From contig NZ_JAHCQH010000021.1 in NCBI RefSeq assembly GCF_018449475.1, positions 11,772-75,771 on the forward strand: 64,000 bases of DNA, in the 5' to 3' direction. Below, piece after piece: positions 17,263-28,207 of the stretch. Made by a program: the position numbers and the translations under genes. Positions within the stretch are counted from its first letter, which is position 1. Every line of letters starts with the position of its first letter. The stretch comes from Ancylobacter radicis (GTDB lineage: Bacteria; Pseudomonadota; Alphaproteobacteria; Rhizobiales; Xanthobacteraceae). The notes under the pieces are model-generated. The model was not told the DNA's origin. It saw only the letters and a program-made list of their open reading frames with translations, and searched no databases.

Positions 17263-18010
17263 GTTCACGATCAGGCGGAAGCGGCGGCCCTGCCGATGGA
17301 CGATTGTCTCTACGCGCTCCAGGCTTCGATCCCGCATCTGACGCGCTCGGCCCTGCACCGCTGCTTCCAGCGCCACGGCATCAGCCGGCTGCCTGAGATC
17401 GGGAGCGACAAAGCGACGAAGAAGGCCTTTAAGCCCTATCCGATCGGATTCTTCCACATCGACATCGCTGAAGTGCGGACCGAGGAAGGCAAGCTTTATC
17501 TCTCCATCGCCGTTGACCGGACCTCGCAATTCGCTTTCGCCCGGCTAATGCCGAAGGCGACCACGCGTGAGGCTCGGACCTTCCTGGAGGCGTTTGGTGG
17601 TACCGATTCCCTACGAAATTCACACAGTGCTCACCGACAACGGCATCCAGTTCGCCGCCCTGCCCAGGAACCGCGAAGGGCCGACCGCCAGATTCTGCCG
17701 ACACCCCTTCGATTGCACCTGCTGGGGTCATGGCATCGAGCACCGCCTCACCAAGCCCAATCACTCATGGACCAATGGTCAGGTCGAACGGATGAACCGC
17801 ACCCTTAAGGAGGCTACCGTCTGGCGCTACCATCACGAAAGCCACCGGCAACTTCAGGATCATCTCGCCGCGTTCCTAGGCGCCTATAATTTCGCTAGGC
17901 GTCTGAAGAACTTACGCGGCCTCACGCCCTACGAGGCTGTCTGCAAGGCATAGGCAGCCGAACCCGAACGCTTCAGGCTCAATCTCGACCACTTGACCTC
18001 GGGACTGAAC
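17263..18010 (+). pseudogene. IS481-family transposase, frameshifted and truncated
   Basis: Two plus-strand frames together give an IS481-type integrase. Frame one (from about 17263, ATG 17296) reads DDCLYALQASIPHLTRSALH, AYPIGFFHIDIAEVRT-like text and REARTFLEAF, then shifts near 17595. Frame two continues YEIHTVLTDNGIQF, IEHRLTKPNHSWTNGQVERM and YNFARRLKNLRGLTPYEAVC, then meets TAG at 17951-17953 where the family has Trp, after which EPERFRLNLDHLTSGLNT is still readable. The N-terminal helix-turn-helix part is missing because a TGA lies at 17260. A dead copy. Confidence 0.88.
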
Positions 18011-18150
18011 ACCTGGCGGCACCTTTCCGTTCAGCGGATCCGGGAAATCTCAAATCTCGCTCACGAGCGTATGTCGGAATCGGTTGAGACAAGCCCGGGG
18101 ATGACGGTGTGAGAGGATCGCCAGCCGTTCCGACTATCGGAAACCGGCGC

Positions 18151-19365
18151 TCACCCCGCATACCGCCTCAGCGCCAGCACCGCGTTGAGGCCGCCAAAGG
18201 CGAAGCTGGAGGAGATCGCCGTTTCGATCGCGGCGGTGCGCGCGGCGTTCGGCACGCAGTCGAGGGCGCAGTCGGGGTCGGGCTCGTTATAGCCCATGGT
18301 GGGGGGCAGGAAGCCCTCGCGCAGCGCCAGCACGGTGGTTACGAAATCCAGCGCGCCGGAGGCGTTCATGGTGTGGCCGTATTGCGATTTCGACGAGGAT
18401 ACCGGCAGCTTCTCGAGATGCGCGCCGAACACCTGACGCAGCGCGGCGGTCTCGGTCTTGTCGTTGAGCGCCGTGGCGGTGCCGTGGGCGCTGACATAGT
18501 CGATCCGCTCGGGCGACACCCCGGCATCCTCCAGCGCGAAAGCCATGGCGGCGGCGGCGCTGTCGCGGTCAGGCGCGGTGATGTCCATGCCGTCCGCGCT
18601 CATGCCGAAGCCGATCATCTCGGCATGGATGGTGGCGCCGCGGGCGATGGCGCGGTCCATGTTTTCCAGCACCACGGCGCCGGCGCCCTCGCCGATGACG
18701 AGGCCGGCGCGGTCCTTGGAGAAGGGCCGGCAGGCTTCCGGGGCGAGCACGCGCAGCGCCTCCCAGCTTTTCAGCATCCCGTAGGTGAGCTGCGATTCGC
18801 CCCCGCCGGCCAGCGCGACGTCGAGCATCCCGCTGCGGATCATCTGGAAGGCGGTGCCGATGGAATGGGAGGCGGAGGAACAGGCCGAGGCGATGGAGAA
18901 GGCCGGGCCGTGAATGCCGAGATCCATCGTCACATGGCTCACCTGACCGCTCGGCATGGCGCGCGGCACAGTGAAGGGATGCGGGCGCGGCGCCTGCTCC
19001 AGATAGAGCTTGCGGTAGCTGTCATCGACCGCATGAAAGCCGACCGAGGCGGCGAAGATGGCGCCAACGCGGTGGCGCGCGACGCCTTCCAGCGCCGGGC
19101 CGGCATCCGCCAGCGCCTGACGCGCAGCGACCACGGCGAATTGCGCGGTGCGGTCGACAAGGCCGAGCTGGCGCGAATCGAAATGGTCTTCCGGCACGAA
19201 GCCGCGCACCTCGGCGGAGATCTTCGTCTTCATCGCGGAGACGTCGATGCCCTGGGTCGGGCCGATGCCGACCGTGCCGGCGCGCAGGCCGGCCAGATGC
19301 GCCGCCACGTCATTGCCGAGGGCGGAGAGCGAACCGAGGCCGGTAATGGCGACGCGCGCAGCCAT
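18151..19365 (-). CDS. Beta-ketoacyl-ACP synthase (KAS II / NodE-like)
   Basis: A 404-residue condensing enzyme. The catalytic triad is intact: Cys162 in SIASACSSASHSIG, His294 in VSAHGTAT and His331 in SQYGHTMNAS, with Lys326 nearby. Length and motifs fit KAS I/II enzymes, which elongate acyl-ACP with malonyl-ACP. Its ATG shares a base with the stop of a dedicated acyl carrier protein gene (TGATG). A standalone KAS/ACP pair away from fabDG recalls nodE/nodF or a specialised lipid or polyketide system; I see no other such genes nearby, so the product is unknown. Confidence 0.93.
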   Translation of the reverse strand: MAARVAITGLGSLSALGNDVAAHLAGLRAGTVGIGPTQGIDVSAMKTKISAEVRGFVPEDHFDSRQLGLVDRTAQFAVVAARQALADAGPALEGVARHRVGAIFAASVGFHAVDDSYRKLYLEQAPRPHPFTVPRAMPSGQVSHVTMDLGIHGPAFSIASACSSASHSIGTAFQMIRSGMLDVALAGGGESQLTYGMLKSWEALRVLAPEACRPFSKDRAGLVIGEGAGAVVLENMDRAIARGATIHAEMIGFGMSADGMDITAPDRDSAAAAMAFALEDAGVSPERIDYVSAHGTATALNDKTETAALRQVFGAHLEKLPVSSSKSQYGHTMNASGALDFVTTVLALREGFLPPTMGYNEPDPDCALDCVPNAARTAAIETAISSSFAFGGLNAVLALRRYAG

Positions 19366-19643
19366 CAGGCGGACGGGGCGCGGCGCGCGCTCTGGGCGGC
19401 GAGCAGTTCGGCGACATGCTCGACCAGCGTGCCGACGGTCACGTCATTGCCGCTGAGCGGCCCGTCATTGGGAATCTCGATGCCGAAGCGGGTTTCCAGC
19501 TTGAAGATGGTCTCGATCAGATCGAGCGAGGAAATGCCGAGGTCGGCGATCGGCGTGTCCGCCGTCAGGAGACTGGCATCGACGCCCACTTCGCCGGAGA
19601 TGAAGGCGACGATTTCGGCAATGGCGGGGTCGTCAGTCTGCAT
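19365..19643 (-). CDS. Acyl carrier protein
   Basis: A 92-residue ACP. The phosphopantetheine site is Ser39 in ADLGISSLDLIETIFKLE, where the usual Asp before Ser is replaced by Ser. Helix III region FGIEIPNDGP and TVGTLVEHVAELLA complete the fold. ATG 19643 (MQTDDPAIAE) is preferred to upstream starts because it gives the normal family length. Coupled to the ketosynthase gene downstream. Probably a specialised ACP, not the housekeeping AcpP, which is more acidic and sits beside fabG/fabF. Confidence 0.87.
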   Translation of the reverse strand: MQTDDPAIAEIVAFISGEVGVDASLLTADTPIADLGISSLDLIETIFKLETRFGIEIPNDGPLSGNDVTVGTLVEHVAELLAAQSARRAPSA

Positions 19644-19751
19644 CGATCTGCCCAGGTTCGAGACGTGTGGGAAACGCCACCATGGCCGGCCCGGCGTTTC
19701 TCTTTCGGTGTGGTAGCACAAACAGCGGCGGTTCCAGAACCTGCGTCAATT

Positions 19752-19769
19752 GGCCGACATATGTGTCGG
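19752..19769. promoter_or_regulatory. Palindrome upstream of the ACP-KAS pair
   Basis: GCCGACA, four bases, TGTCGGC: perfect 7-base arms, 109 bases ahead of the ACP start and 31 bases past the GH1 stop. It could be an operator for a TetR-like dimer or a weak terminator of the GH1 gene. No regulator gene adjoins it. Confidence 0.35.
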
Positions 19770-19800
19770 CTGCATGTCAGTGGCACGGCGAGCGCCGCGC

Positions 19801-21267
19801 TCACGGCACCGCGCCGGCTCCGGTGGCGTGGGCGCGCATGAGCTGGGACAGATAGAGCAGGGAGGATTTCGGCGTGCGCGCCTGCGTGTCGAAATCGACA
19901 TGGGTGACGCCGAAGCGCCGCCGCTTGCCCTCGGCCCATTCGAAATTGTCGAGCAGCGACCAGACGAAATAGCCGTTCAGCGCGCAGCCCTGGCCGATGG
20001 CGCGGGCGCAGGCGTCGAGATGGGCGCGGATATAGGCGGTGCGCTCGGGGTCCTGAACGACGCCATTCGCCGGGGCGGGGTCCTCATAGCAGGCGCCGTT
20101 CTCGGTGATGAACACCGGCGGGTTGCCATACTGGTCGCGCAGCCGGGCGAGCACCGCGACCAGTCCGTCGGCGCTGATCGGCCAGCCGAGCAAGGTGCGC
20201 GGCGTGCCGTCCGGCACCGCGCCATAGCCGGCTTGGGCCAGAAAGGCGGCGGGGTCGTGCTTGATCCAGGACGGGCCATAGTAATTCACGCCGAGGAAAT
20301 CGACGGGCACACGGATCGCCTGCATGTCGCCGGCCTGCACCAGCGGGGCGAAGCTGGATTCGAACGCTGCCGGGTAGCGGCCGAGGAACAGCGGGTCGAG
20401 ATTGATGGTGTTCCAGCAGGCGTCGAAGCGCGCGGCGGCGGCGATGTCCTGCGGCTGCTGCGAGGACGGGAAGATCGGCTGCAGCGAGAACACGGTGCCG
20501 AGCTTGAGGTCCGAGCGCATGGACCGCAACGTCGAGATGCCCACCCCCTGGGCGAGGTTCTGGTGGTGCTGGGCGCGGACATAGCTGTCCCAGCCGGTGA
20601 GGCCCGGCGCGTGATTGCCGAAGCCATGGCCGAAAATGGCGTGCACCGAGGGCTCGTTCAGCATCGCCCAAGGCTTCACCCGGTCGCCGAGGCGTTCGAC
20701 GCAGGCGCGGGCATAGTCGGCGAACCAGTTGGCGATGTCGCGATTGTGCCAGCCACCCCGGTCCTGCAATGCCTGCGGCAGATCCCAGTGATAGAGGCAC
20801 GCCATGGGCAGGATGTTGGCAGCGAGCAGCCGGTCGACCAGCCGGTCGTAGAAGTCGAGCCCCTTGGCGTTCACCGCGCCCGTGCCGTCCGGCATGACGC
20901 GCGGCCAAGCGATGGAGAAGCGATAGGCCTGGAAGCCCATTTTCCCCATCAGTTCCACATCCTCGGCATAGAGGTTGTAGTGGTTGCAGGCGACATCGCC
21001 ATTGGTGCCGTCGGCGATGCGGCCGGGCGTGTGCGAGAAGGTATCCCAGATCGAGGGCTTGCGGCCATCGGCCGTCACCGCGCCCTCGATCTGATAGGCC
21101 GAGGTCGAGGCGCCCCAGACGAAGCCGGGCGGAATGCGCGCGCCGCCGGCCGGCGCGGCGCTCTGGCCCGCGCTCTGGGCGAGGCCCGCGCGGGTCAGTG
21201 CCGGCAAGGTGGCCGTAGCGGCCGCGGTCGCGGCGGCGGAGGCGAGGAAGTCACGGCGGCGAAGCAT
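19801..21267 (-). CDS. Secreted GH1 beta-glucosidase with Tat signal
   Basis: A 488-residue glycoside hydrolase family 1 enzyme. The N-terminus LRRRDFLASAAATAAATATL is a twin-arginine-type signal, so the enzyme is probably exported folded to the periplasm. Catalytic residues are in place: acid/base Glu205 in AMLNEPSV and nucleophile Glu389 in VFITENGA. FVWGASTSAYQIEGA is the GH1 N-terminal signature, and WSLLDNFEWAEGKRRRFG the C-terminal one. ATG 21267 follows AAGGAG by nine bases; an in-frame ATG at 21294 is poorer. Likely hydrolyses beta-glucosides; neighbours include a GntP transporter and a GH5 enzyme. Confidence 0.93.
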   Translation of the reverse strand: MLRRRDFLASAAATAAATATLPALTRAGLAQSAGQSAAPAGGARIPPGFVWGASTSAYQIEGAVTADGRKPSIWDTFSHTPGRIADGTNGDVACNHYNLYAEDVELMGKMGFQAYRFSIAWPRVMPDGTGAVNAKGLDFYDRLVDRLLAANILPMACLYHWDLPQALQDRGGWHNRDIANWFADYARACVERLGDRVKPWAMLNEPSVHAIFGHGFGNHAPGLTGWDSYVRAQHHQNLAQGVGISTLRSMRSDLKLGTVFSLQPIFPSSQQPQDIAAAARFDACWNTINLDPLFLGRYPAAFESSFAPLVQAGDMQAIRVPVDFLGVNYYGPSWIKHDPAAFLAQAGYGAVPDGTPRTLLGWPISADGLVAVLARLRDQYGNPPVFITENGACYEDPAPANGVVQDPERTAYIRAHLDACARAIGQGCALNGYFVWSLLDNFEWAEGKRRRFGVTHVDFDTQARTPKSSLLYLSQLMRAHATGAGAVP

Positions 21268-21318
21268 GCGGCGTTGCTCCTTCGGGGCCATCACGGCCCA
21301 AGCGAGGCTCTGGCGAAT

Positions 21319-22647
21319 TCAGGCGGTGATGGCGCGCAGCGCCACCAGCAGCAAAGCGGCGAGGAGCCCCTGCGCCAGCGTGACCAGCGAGAAGCGCGCG
21401 ATCATGCTGCCGGCGGGAAGCCGCGCCGCCTGCCCAACCAGCCAGAAGAATCCGTCATTAATGTGCGAGGCGCCCATCGCCCCCGCACCGATGGCGAGCG
21501 CGGTGAGCGCCCGGCCCATCGGATCGCCGAGGCCGAGCGGGGCGACCAGTTCCATCATCATGCCGGCGGCGGTGATGGCGGCCACCAGCGAGGAACCCTG
21601 CAGCGTCTTCACCGTGGCGGCGAGCGCGAAGGGCAGCAGCAGCGCCAGCGCGCCGAGCGGCGCATAGGCGATGAGGCGCTCGGCGTTCATCTCCGCCATG
21701 CCGGTTTCCTGCGCGATCTTGGCGAGGCCGCCGGCGGCGCCGATGAGCAGGACGAGGCCGGCGACGCGGGTGATGGCCCGCCCGGCCCAGCCGGCCTGCG
21801 TGAGCCCGCCCGGCTCCCAGTGCCAGCTCAGCAGCAGGAGCGCGCCCGTGCCGGCGAGCAGCAGCACGACGGGACGCCCGAGGGCGATGAGGAGTTCGCG
21901 GTTCGAGCCGCCGCCCAGCGGCTCGGAGGCGATATCGCCGAGCGACTGGGTGATGAGCAGCGCGATCAGCCCGAGGCTGACCGCCCACAGCGCCAGCGCG
22001 CCGCGCCGGGGCGCGTGCATCGTGTCGCCGTCGATCAGCGGGGCGGTGTCGACCGGGTTCGGCTGGTCGCTGGTCGCGCGGGCGGACAGCATGCCGAAGG
22101 CGGCCAGCAGCAGGGCGAGCGGCAGGCCGATGGCCAGCGTCAGCCGCCAGTCGGCGCCGAGAATGGTGAAGCTCGCCAGCATGACCGGGGCGGGCACCAG
22201 CAGGCCATGGCCGGCGGAGAGCGCGAGGCCGAGCACCAGCGCCGCGCGCGGGCTGTCGCCGCCGATGCCCCGCCGCAGCGGGTCCAGCACGGCGAAGGCG
22301 GCGGCGGGCGCCGAGGCGACGCTGGCGATGAGGCCGAGCACGGCGAGGGGCAGCGAGCGCCGCCTGCGCCCGGCGGCGCCGGCCTGAAGCCGCGCGGTGG
22401 CCCCGGTCGCATCCGCGATCTCCGCCATGAAGGCGGCGCCGACCACGATCAGCCCGAGTGCGTTGAGGCTCTGCGCGAAGCCGAGGCTGAAGGCTTTCGC
22501 CACATGGCTGGTCGACATGCCCGCCGCATAGCCGAAGCCGATGGCGGTCAGCGTGAGCGCCAGGAAAGGCTGGACGCGGCCCCGCTGGGCGAGCAACGCC
22601 AGAACCAACACGGCGACGGCGAAGAAGGCGGCTTGTTGAAGCGACAT
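21319..22647 (-). CDS. GntP-family gluconate/organic acid permease
   Basis: A 442-residue membrane protein with about twelve hydrophobic segments. The family signature near the C-terminus is clear: GAGAMGASHINDGFFWLVGQ. Other GntP features are the LNALGLIVVGAAFMAEIADA segment and ALAATVKTLQGSSLVAAITA. GntP members are proton symporters for gluconate, glycerate or similar acids. It lies 51 bases upstream of the GH1 gene, same strand, so the two may be co-transcribed, linking glucoside hydrolysis with uptake of a sugar acid (inference). Confidence 0.88.
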   Translation of the reverse strand: MSLQQAAFFAVAVLVLALLAQRGRVQPFLALTLTAIGFGYAAGMSTSHVAKAFSLGFAQSLNALGLIVVGAAFMAEIADATGATARLQAGAAGRRRRSLPLAVLGLIASVASAPAAAFAVLDPLRRGIGGDSPRAALVLGLALSAGHGLLVPAPVMLASFTILGADWRLTLAIGLPLALLLAAFGMLSARATSDQPNPVDTAPLIDGDTMHAPRRGALALWAVSLGLIALLITQSLGDIASEPLGGGSNRELLIALGRPVVLLLAGTGALLLLSWHWEPGGLTQAGWAGRAITRVAGLVLLIGAAGGLAKIAQETGMAEMNAERLIAYAPLGALALLLPFALAATVKTLQGSSLVAAITAAGMMMELVAPLGLGDPMGRALTALAIGAGAMGASHINDGFFWLVGQAARLPAGSMIARFSLVTLAQGLLAALLLVALRAITA

Positions 22648-23019
22648 GAGCGGGAACAGACCGGGCAGGAGACGGCCTTTCGCTTAGCGTGGCGCGGGGC
22701 GGGTGTCCATGTGCCCTTGGATGGGGGACGGGGGAGGGGCCGGGCGTTCCGGCGCGGGTCGCGCTCTCCATCCCTCACGCCGTCATCCCCGGACTTGATC
22801 CGGGGATCCACGACTTGGGGCCGGGCGCTGCGGGGGCAAGACGTGGATGGCCGGGCTGATCCCCGGATCAAGTCCGGGGACGGCCATGACGTTGTTCATG
22901 ACGTTGTTTGGGTGGCCAGCCGGCACTCCGCTCACCGTGCCATTGCCCGCGCGCGGCGGCTTGACTAGGTTGCCGGCCATGGCGGCAGACATTGGCCGCA
23001 GGCATCGGTTTCCGCGCGC
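22648..23019. repeat. Gene-free region carrying an interspersed palindromic repeat pair
   Basis: Between the divergent GntP and GH5 genes. CCCCGGACTTGATCCGGGG at 22787-22805 recurs inverted as CCCCGGATCAAGTCCGGGG at 22861-22879, and each is itself a palindrome. This repeat type is widespread between genes in Hyphomicrobiales. It is followed by two exact tandem copies of CATGACGTTGTT (22885-22896 and 22897-22908). Promoters for both flanking genes must lie here, but I cannot mark them. Confidence 0.75.
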
Positions 23020-24363
23020 ATGGTCTCGACGACGCTTTCCCGTCTCAAAACCCGTTCCCGTTCGGGCGTTATCCTCGCTGGCCTTGCCGCCCTGCTGCTG
23101 GCTGGCGCGCCTGCGCGGGCGCAGAATGGCGCCGGGGTTGCCGCATCCCCGGCGCCCGCCGGGACGAGCACGCAGACGGTAGCCACGCCCGTCGTCGCCA
23201 CGCCCGCCGCCGGTTTCATCCGCACGGAGGGCACGCGCTTCGTGCGGCCGGACGGCTCGACCTTCCCGGTGCGCGGCATGAGCTTCGGCAACTGGCTGCT
23301 GCCCGAAGGCTACATGTTCAAGTTCAAGGTCCACCGCTCGCCGCGGGAGATCGAGGACGTGATTTCCTATCTCGCCGGGCCGGAGGAGGCCGCGCGCTTC
23401 TGGAAGGCGTTCCGCGAGGTGTACATCCAGGAGCCGGATCTTGCCTTCATGCAGGCGGCGGGCTTCACCACGGTGCGCATTCCCCTGCACTGGAAGTTCT
23501 TCCTCGACCCGGCCGACCCGTCAAAGGTCGACCCGAAGGGCGAGGGCTGGGCGCTGATCGACCGCGTGCTCGGCTGGGCGAAGGCGCATGACATCAAGGT
23601 CATTCTCGACATCCACGCCGCGCCGGGCGGGCAGACCGGGGTGAACCATGATGACGGCGTCGGCTACCCGCTGACCTTCTATGTGCCGGAGTTCCAGCGC
23701 CGCACCATCACGCTCTGGCGCGCCATCGCCGAGCGGTATCGCGATGAGACGACGGTGATGGCCTATGATCTGCTCAACGAGCCGATCTCGCCCTATCACG
23801 ACACGGATTACCTGAACCCGCGCCTTGAGCCGCTCTATCAGCGGATCGCCGCGGCCATTCGCGCGGTCGATCCCAACCACCCGATCATCCTCGCGGCGGC
23901 GCAGTGGAGCACGAATTTCGGCGTGTTTGGCCCGCCCTTCGATGACAATCTCGCCTACACCTATCACAAGTTCTGGGCGAGCCCGGAGCGGCGCGAGGTG
24001 CAGGATTATGTGAACTTCGCCAATCGCTGGGGGGTGCCGATCTTCCTCGGCGAGACCGGCGAGCTGACCGACGAGTGGAACGCCAAGTACCGGGCGATGA
24101 ATGAGCGCTTCGGCATTGGCTGGAGCTTCTGGACCTTCAAGAATCTCGATTCCCGCTCCACCGTCGTCTCCATCACCAAGCCGGAGGGCTGGGACGCCAT
24201 CGCCGCCTTCGGCTCGGCCCCGCGCGATGAGTGGGCTACCATGCCGAAGCCCTCGCGCGAGGCCGTGAAGGCGACGCTCGACGCCTATATCGAGAACGCC
24301 AAATTCGCCAACGCCACCGTCAATCGCGGCTATGTCGCCTCGCTCGGGCTTGAGGCGCCGTAA
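23020..24363 (+). CDS. Secreted GH5-family glycoside hydrolase
   Basis: A 447-residue protein with an N-terminal signal (SGVILAGLAALLLAGAPARA), an Ala/Pro/Thr-rich linker to about residue 65, and a GH5 catalytic domain. The acid/base is Glu254 in AYDLLNEPISPYH and the nucleophile Glu345 in IFLGETGELTD. Also typical are RIPLHWKFF, VILDIHAAPGGQ and WSFWTFKN. GH5 enzymes cut cellulose, mannan or beta-1,3/1,6-glucan; DIHAAPGGQ recalls the exo-glucanase branch, but the substrate is open. Neighbouring GH1 and GntP genes suggest extracellular glycan use. Confidence 0.9.
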   Translation: MVSTTLSRLKTRSRSGVILAGLAALLLAGAPARAQNGAGVAASPAPAGTSTQTVATPVVATPAAGFIRTEGTRFVRPDGSTFPVRGMSFGNWLLPEGYMFKFKVHRSPREIEDVISYLAGPEEAARFWKAFREVYIQEPDLAFMQAAGFTTVRIPLHWKFFLDPADPSKVDPKGEGWALIDRVLGWAKAHDIKVILDIHAAPGGQTGVNHDDGVGYPLTFYVPEFQRRTITLWRAIAERYRDETTVMAYDLLNEPISPYHDTDYLNPRLEPLYQRIAAAIRAVDPNHPIILAAAQWSTNFGVFGPPFDDNLAYTYHKFWASPERREVQDYVNFANRWGVPIFLGETGELTDEWNAKYRAMNERFGIGWSFWTFKNLDSRSTVVSITKPEGWDAIAAFGSAPRDEWATMPKPSREAVKATLDAYIENAKFANATVNRGYVASLGLEAP

Positions 24364-24462
24364 CCGGCGCGCGGGCACGCCGGAGGCAGCCCTTGATGGC
24401 TGGTGCGGCACCCTTCATGCTGGAGCCACGCGGTTCCGCCCTGGGCCCGCCGGGAACACGCC

Positions 24463-25098
24463 ATGCCGCGCGCTGAACTGTTTGTCGCCTTCCTTGTCAC
24501 CGCCGGCCTGTTCGCCTGCATACCCGGCCCGGCCATGCTCTATACGGCGGCGCAGACGCTGGCGCGGGGGCGGGTTTCCGGGCTGATGGCGGTGCTCGGC
24601 CTGCATCTGGGTTGCTATGTCCATGTCATCGCTGCGGCGGCCGGGCTTTCCGTGCTGTTCCACGCGGTGCCGGCGCTCTACATGGCGGTGAAGCTGGCCG
24701 GCGCGGCCTATCTGATCTGGCTCGGCGTGGCGATGCTGCGCGCCAGGGCGAAGGGGCAGGAGACCGCGCTCCCCGCCTTTGGTGCCAAGTCGGCGCGGCG
24801 GGCCTTTCTGGAGAGCGTGGCGGTGGAGGTGCTGAACCCCAAGACCGCGCTGTTCTTCGTGGCCCTGCTGCCGCAATTCATCGACCCGGCGGCGAGCCTG
24901 CCGGTCTGGGGGCAGTTCCTCATCCTCGGCACGCTGGTCAACGTGCTGTTCACCTCCGCCGACCTCGTCTGCGTGCTGATCGCCGGGGCGCTGGTCGAGC
25001 GGCTGCGCCGATCCGACCGGGCGCAGCGCCTGATGCGCCGGGCGGGCGGAGCGGTGCTGGTCGGGCTCGGCACGCATCTGGCCCTTCAGCGCAACTGA
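24463..25098 (+). CDS. LysE/RhtB-family amino acid exporter
   Basis: A 211-residue membrane protein of the LysE/Rht family with six predicted spans. Hallmarks are ACIPGPAMLYTAAQTLARGR near the N-terminus, KLAGAAYLIWLGVAMLRA, and LNPKTALFFVALLPQFIDP. These proteins export amino acids or homoserine lactones. ATG 24463 gives the normal family start (MPRAELFVAFLVTAGL); an earlier in-frame ATG at 24403 adds 20 unlikely residues. Stands 27 bases from the convergent csoR stop. Confidence 0.9.
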   Translation: MPRAELFVAFLVTAGLFACIPGPAMLYTAAQTLARGRVSGLMAVLGLHLGCYVHVIAAAAGLSVLFHAVPALYMAVKLAGAAYLIWLGVAMLRARAKGQETALPAFGAKSARRAFLESVAVEVLNPKTALFFVALLPQFIDPAASLPVWGQFLILGTLVNVLFTSADLVCVLIAGALVERLRRSDRAQRLMRRAGGAVLVGLGTHLALQRN

Positions 25099-25125
25099 AG
25101 GCGCCCGCGCCGCGCGCGCCTGACG

Positions 25126-25410
25126 TCACCCCTTCAGCTTGCCGAGCACCGCGATCAGCTCGGAAACCTTGGCGCGCTGCTGGTCGGCGTCGCCGGAGCT
25201 GATGGCGTGCTCGACGCAGTGCGCGACGTGATCGCGCAGCACCTCCTCCTCCACCTTCTTCAGCGCCGCGCGCACCGCCGCCACCTGGGTGACGATGTCG
25301 ATGCAATAGCGGTTGTCCTCGACCATGCGGGAGAGGCCGCGGACCTGGCCCTCGATCCGGCTCAGGCGTTTCAGGCAGGCGGTGCGGGTGTCGTGCTGCA
25401 TGCTTGTCAT
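25126..25410 (-). CDS. csoR: CsoR/RcnR/FrmR-family copper-sensing repressor
   Basis: A 94-residue all-helical repressor. The Cu(I) ligand set of CsoR is present: Cys36 (NRYCIDIV), His61 and Cys65 ([11 protein letters not shown]). The typical [17 protein letters not shown] opens helix 1. ATG 25410 lies directly against a palindromic operator and has no Shine-Dalgarno sequence; the message may be leaderless, or translation may begin at ATG 25401. It is divergent from a copper ATPase gene, and two matching operators lie between them. Confidence 0.9.
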   Translation of the reverse strand: MTSMQHDTRTACLKRLSRIEGQVRGLSRMVEDNRYCIDIVTQVAAVRAALKKVEEEVLRDHVAHCVEHAISSGDADQQRAKVSELIAVLGKLKG

Positions 25411-25427
25411 ATACCTATACGGGGTAT
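25411..25427. promoter_or_regulatory. CsoR-type operator, copy 1
   Basis: ATACC, seven bases, GGTAT, with the GGGG tract and AT-rich flanks known from CsoR sites. It touches the first codon of the repressor gene, so binding would block the repressor's own transcription start. Confidence 0.75.
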
Positions 25428-25443
25428 ATACCGCAACTGCTGG

Positions 25444-25460
25444 ATACCCATATGGGGTAT
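25444..25460. promoter_or_regulatory. CsoR-type operator, copy 2
   Basis: A second ATACC-N7-GGTAT palindrome, 33 bases (about three helical turns) from copy 1 and 28 bases upstream of the copper ATPase start. Copper loading of CsoR should release both sites. Confidence 0.75.
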
Positions 25461-25487
25461 GTGGCAGCGCAGCAGAAGGAGGGTGTC

Positions 25488-28034
<2,547 letters not shown>

Positions 28035-28050
28035 GCCGGGTAGGGTTGTC

Positions 28051-28084
28051 GAAGCGCCTTCTCTGAGGAAGCGTCTTCTCTGAG
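28051..28084. repeat. 17-base tandem duplication
   Basis: GAAGCGCCTTCTCTGAG (28051-28067) is followed at once by GAAGCGTCTTCTCTGAG (28068-28084), one mismatch. It lies between the copper ATPase stop and the terminator of the convergent dehydrogenase gene. No function evident. Confidence 0.6.
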
Positions 28085-28103
28085 AACGTCCTATCTCCAC
28101 AAG

Positions 28104-28139
28104 AAAAACCCCGCCCCCGGATGTGCGCCGGAGGCGGGG
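28104..28139 (-). terminator. Rho-independent terminator of the D-amino-acid dehydrogenase gene
   Basis: CCCCGCC-C-CCGG (28109-28120) pairs with CCGG-A-GGCGGGG (28128-28139); read on the minus strand the stem is followed by TTTTT (28108-28104). It lies about 70 bases past the dehydrogenase stop. Confidence 0.8.
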
Positions 28140-28207
28140 TGGGAGCCGGAAGGGAACGGCTCCAATTTTCCCGGACGGTTGGAAGGCCCGGGGCGGGGTT
28201 GGTGAAC

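Noticed and set aside
18151-19643. KAS/ACP pair as nodE/nodF of a symbiosis island
   Set aside because: No other nod genes, nod boxes or nif genes in the window; similarity is at the level of gene pairing only.
19750-22968. Plus-strand open frame of 1072 codons
   Set aside because: Lies opposite the well-supported GH1 and GntP genes; composition is Arg/Gly/Ala/Gln-rich with no recognisable domain. A GC-rich shadow.
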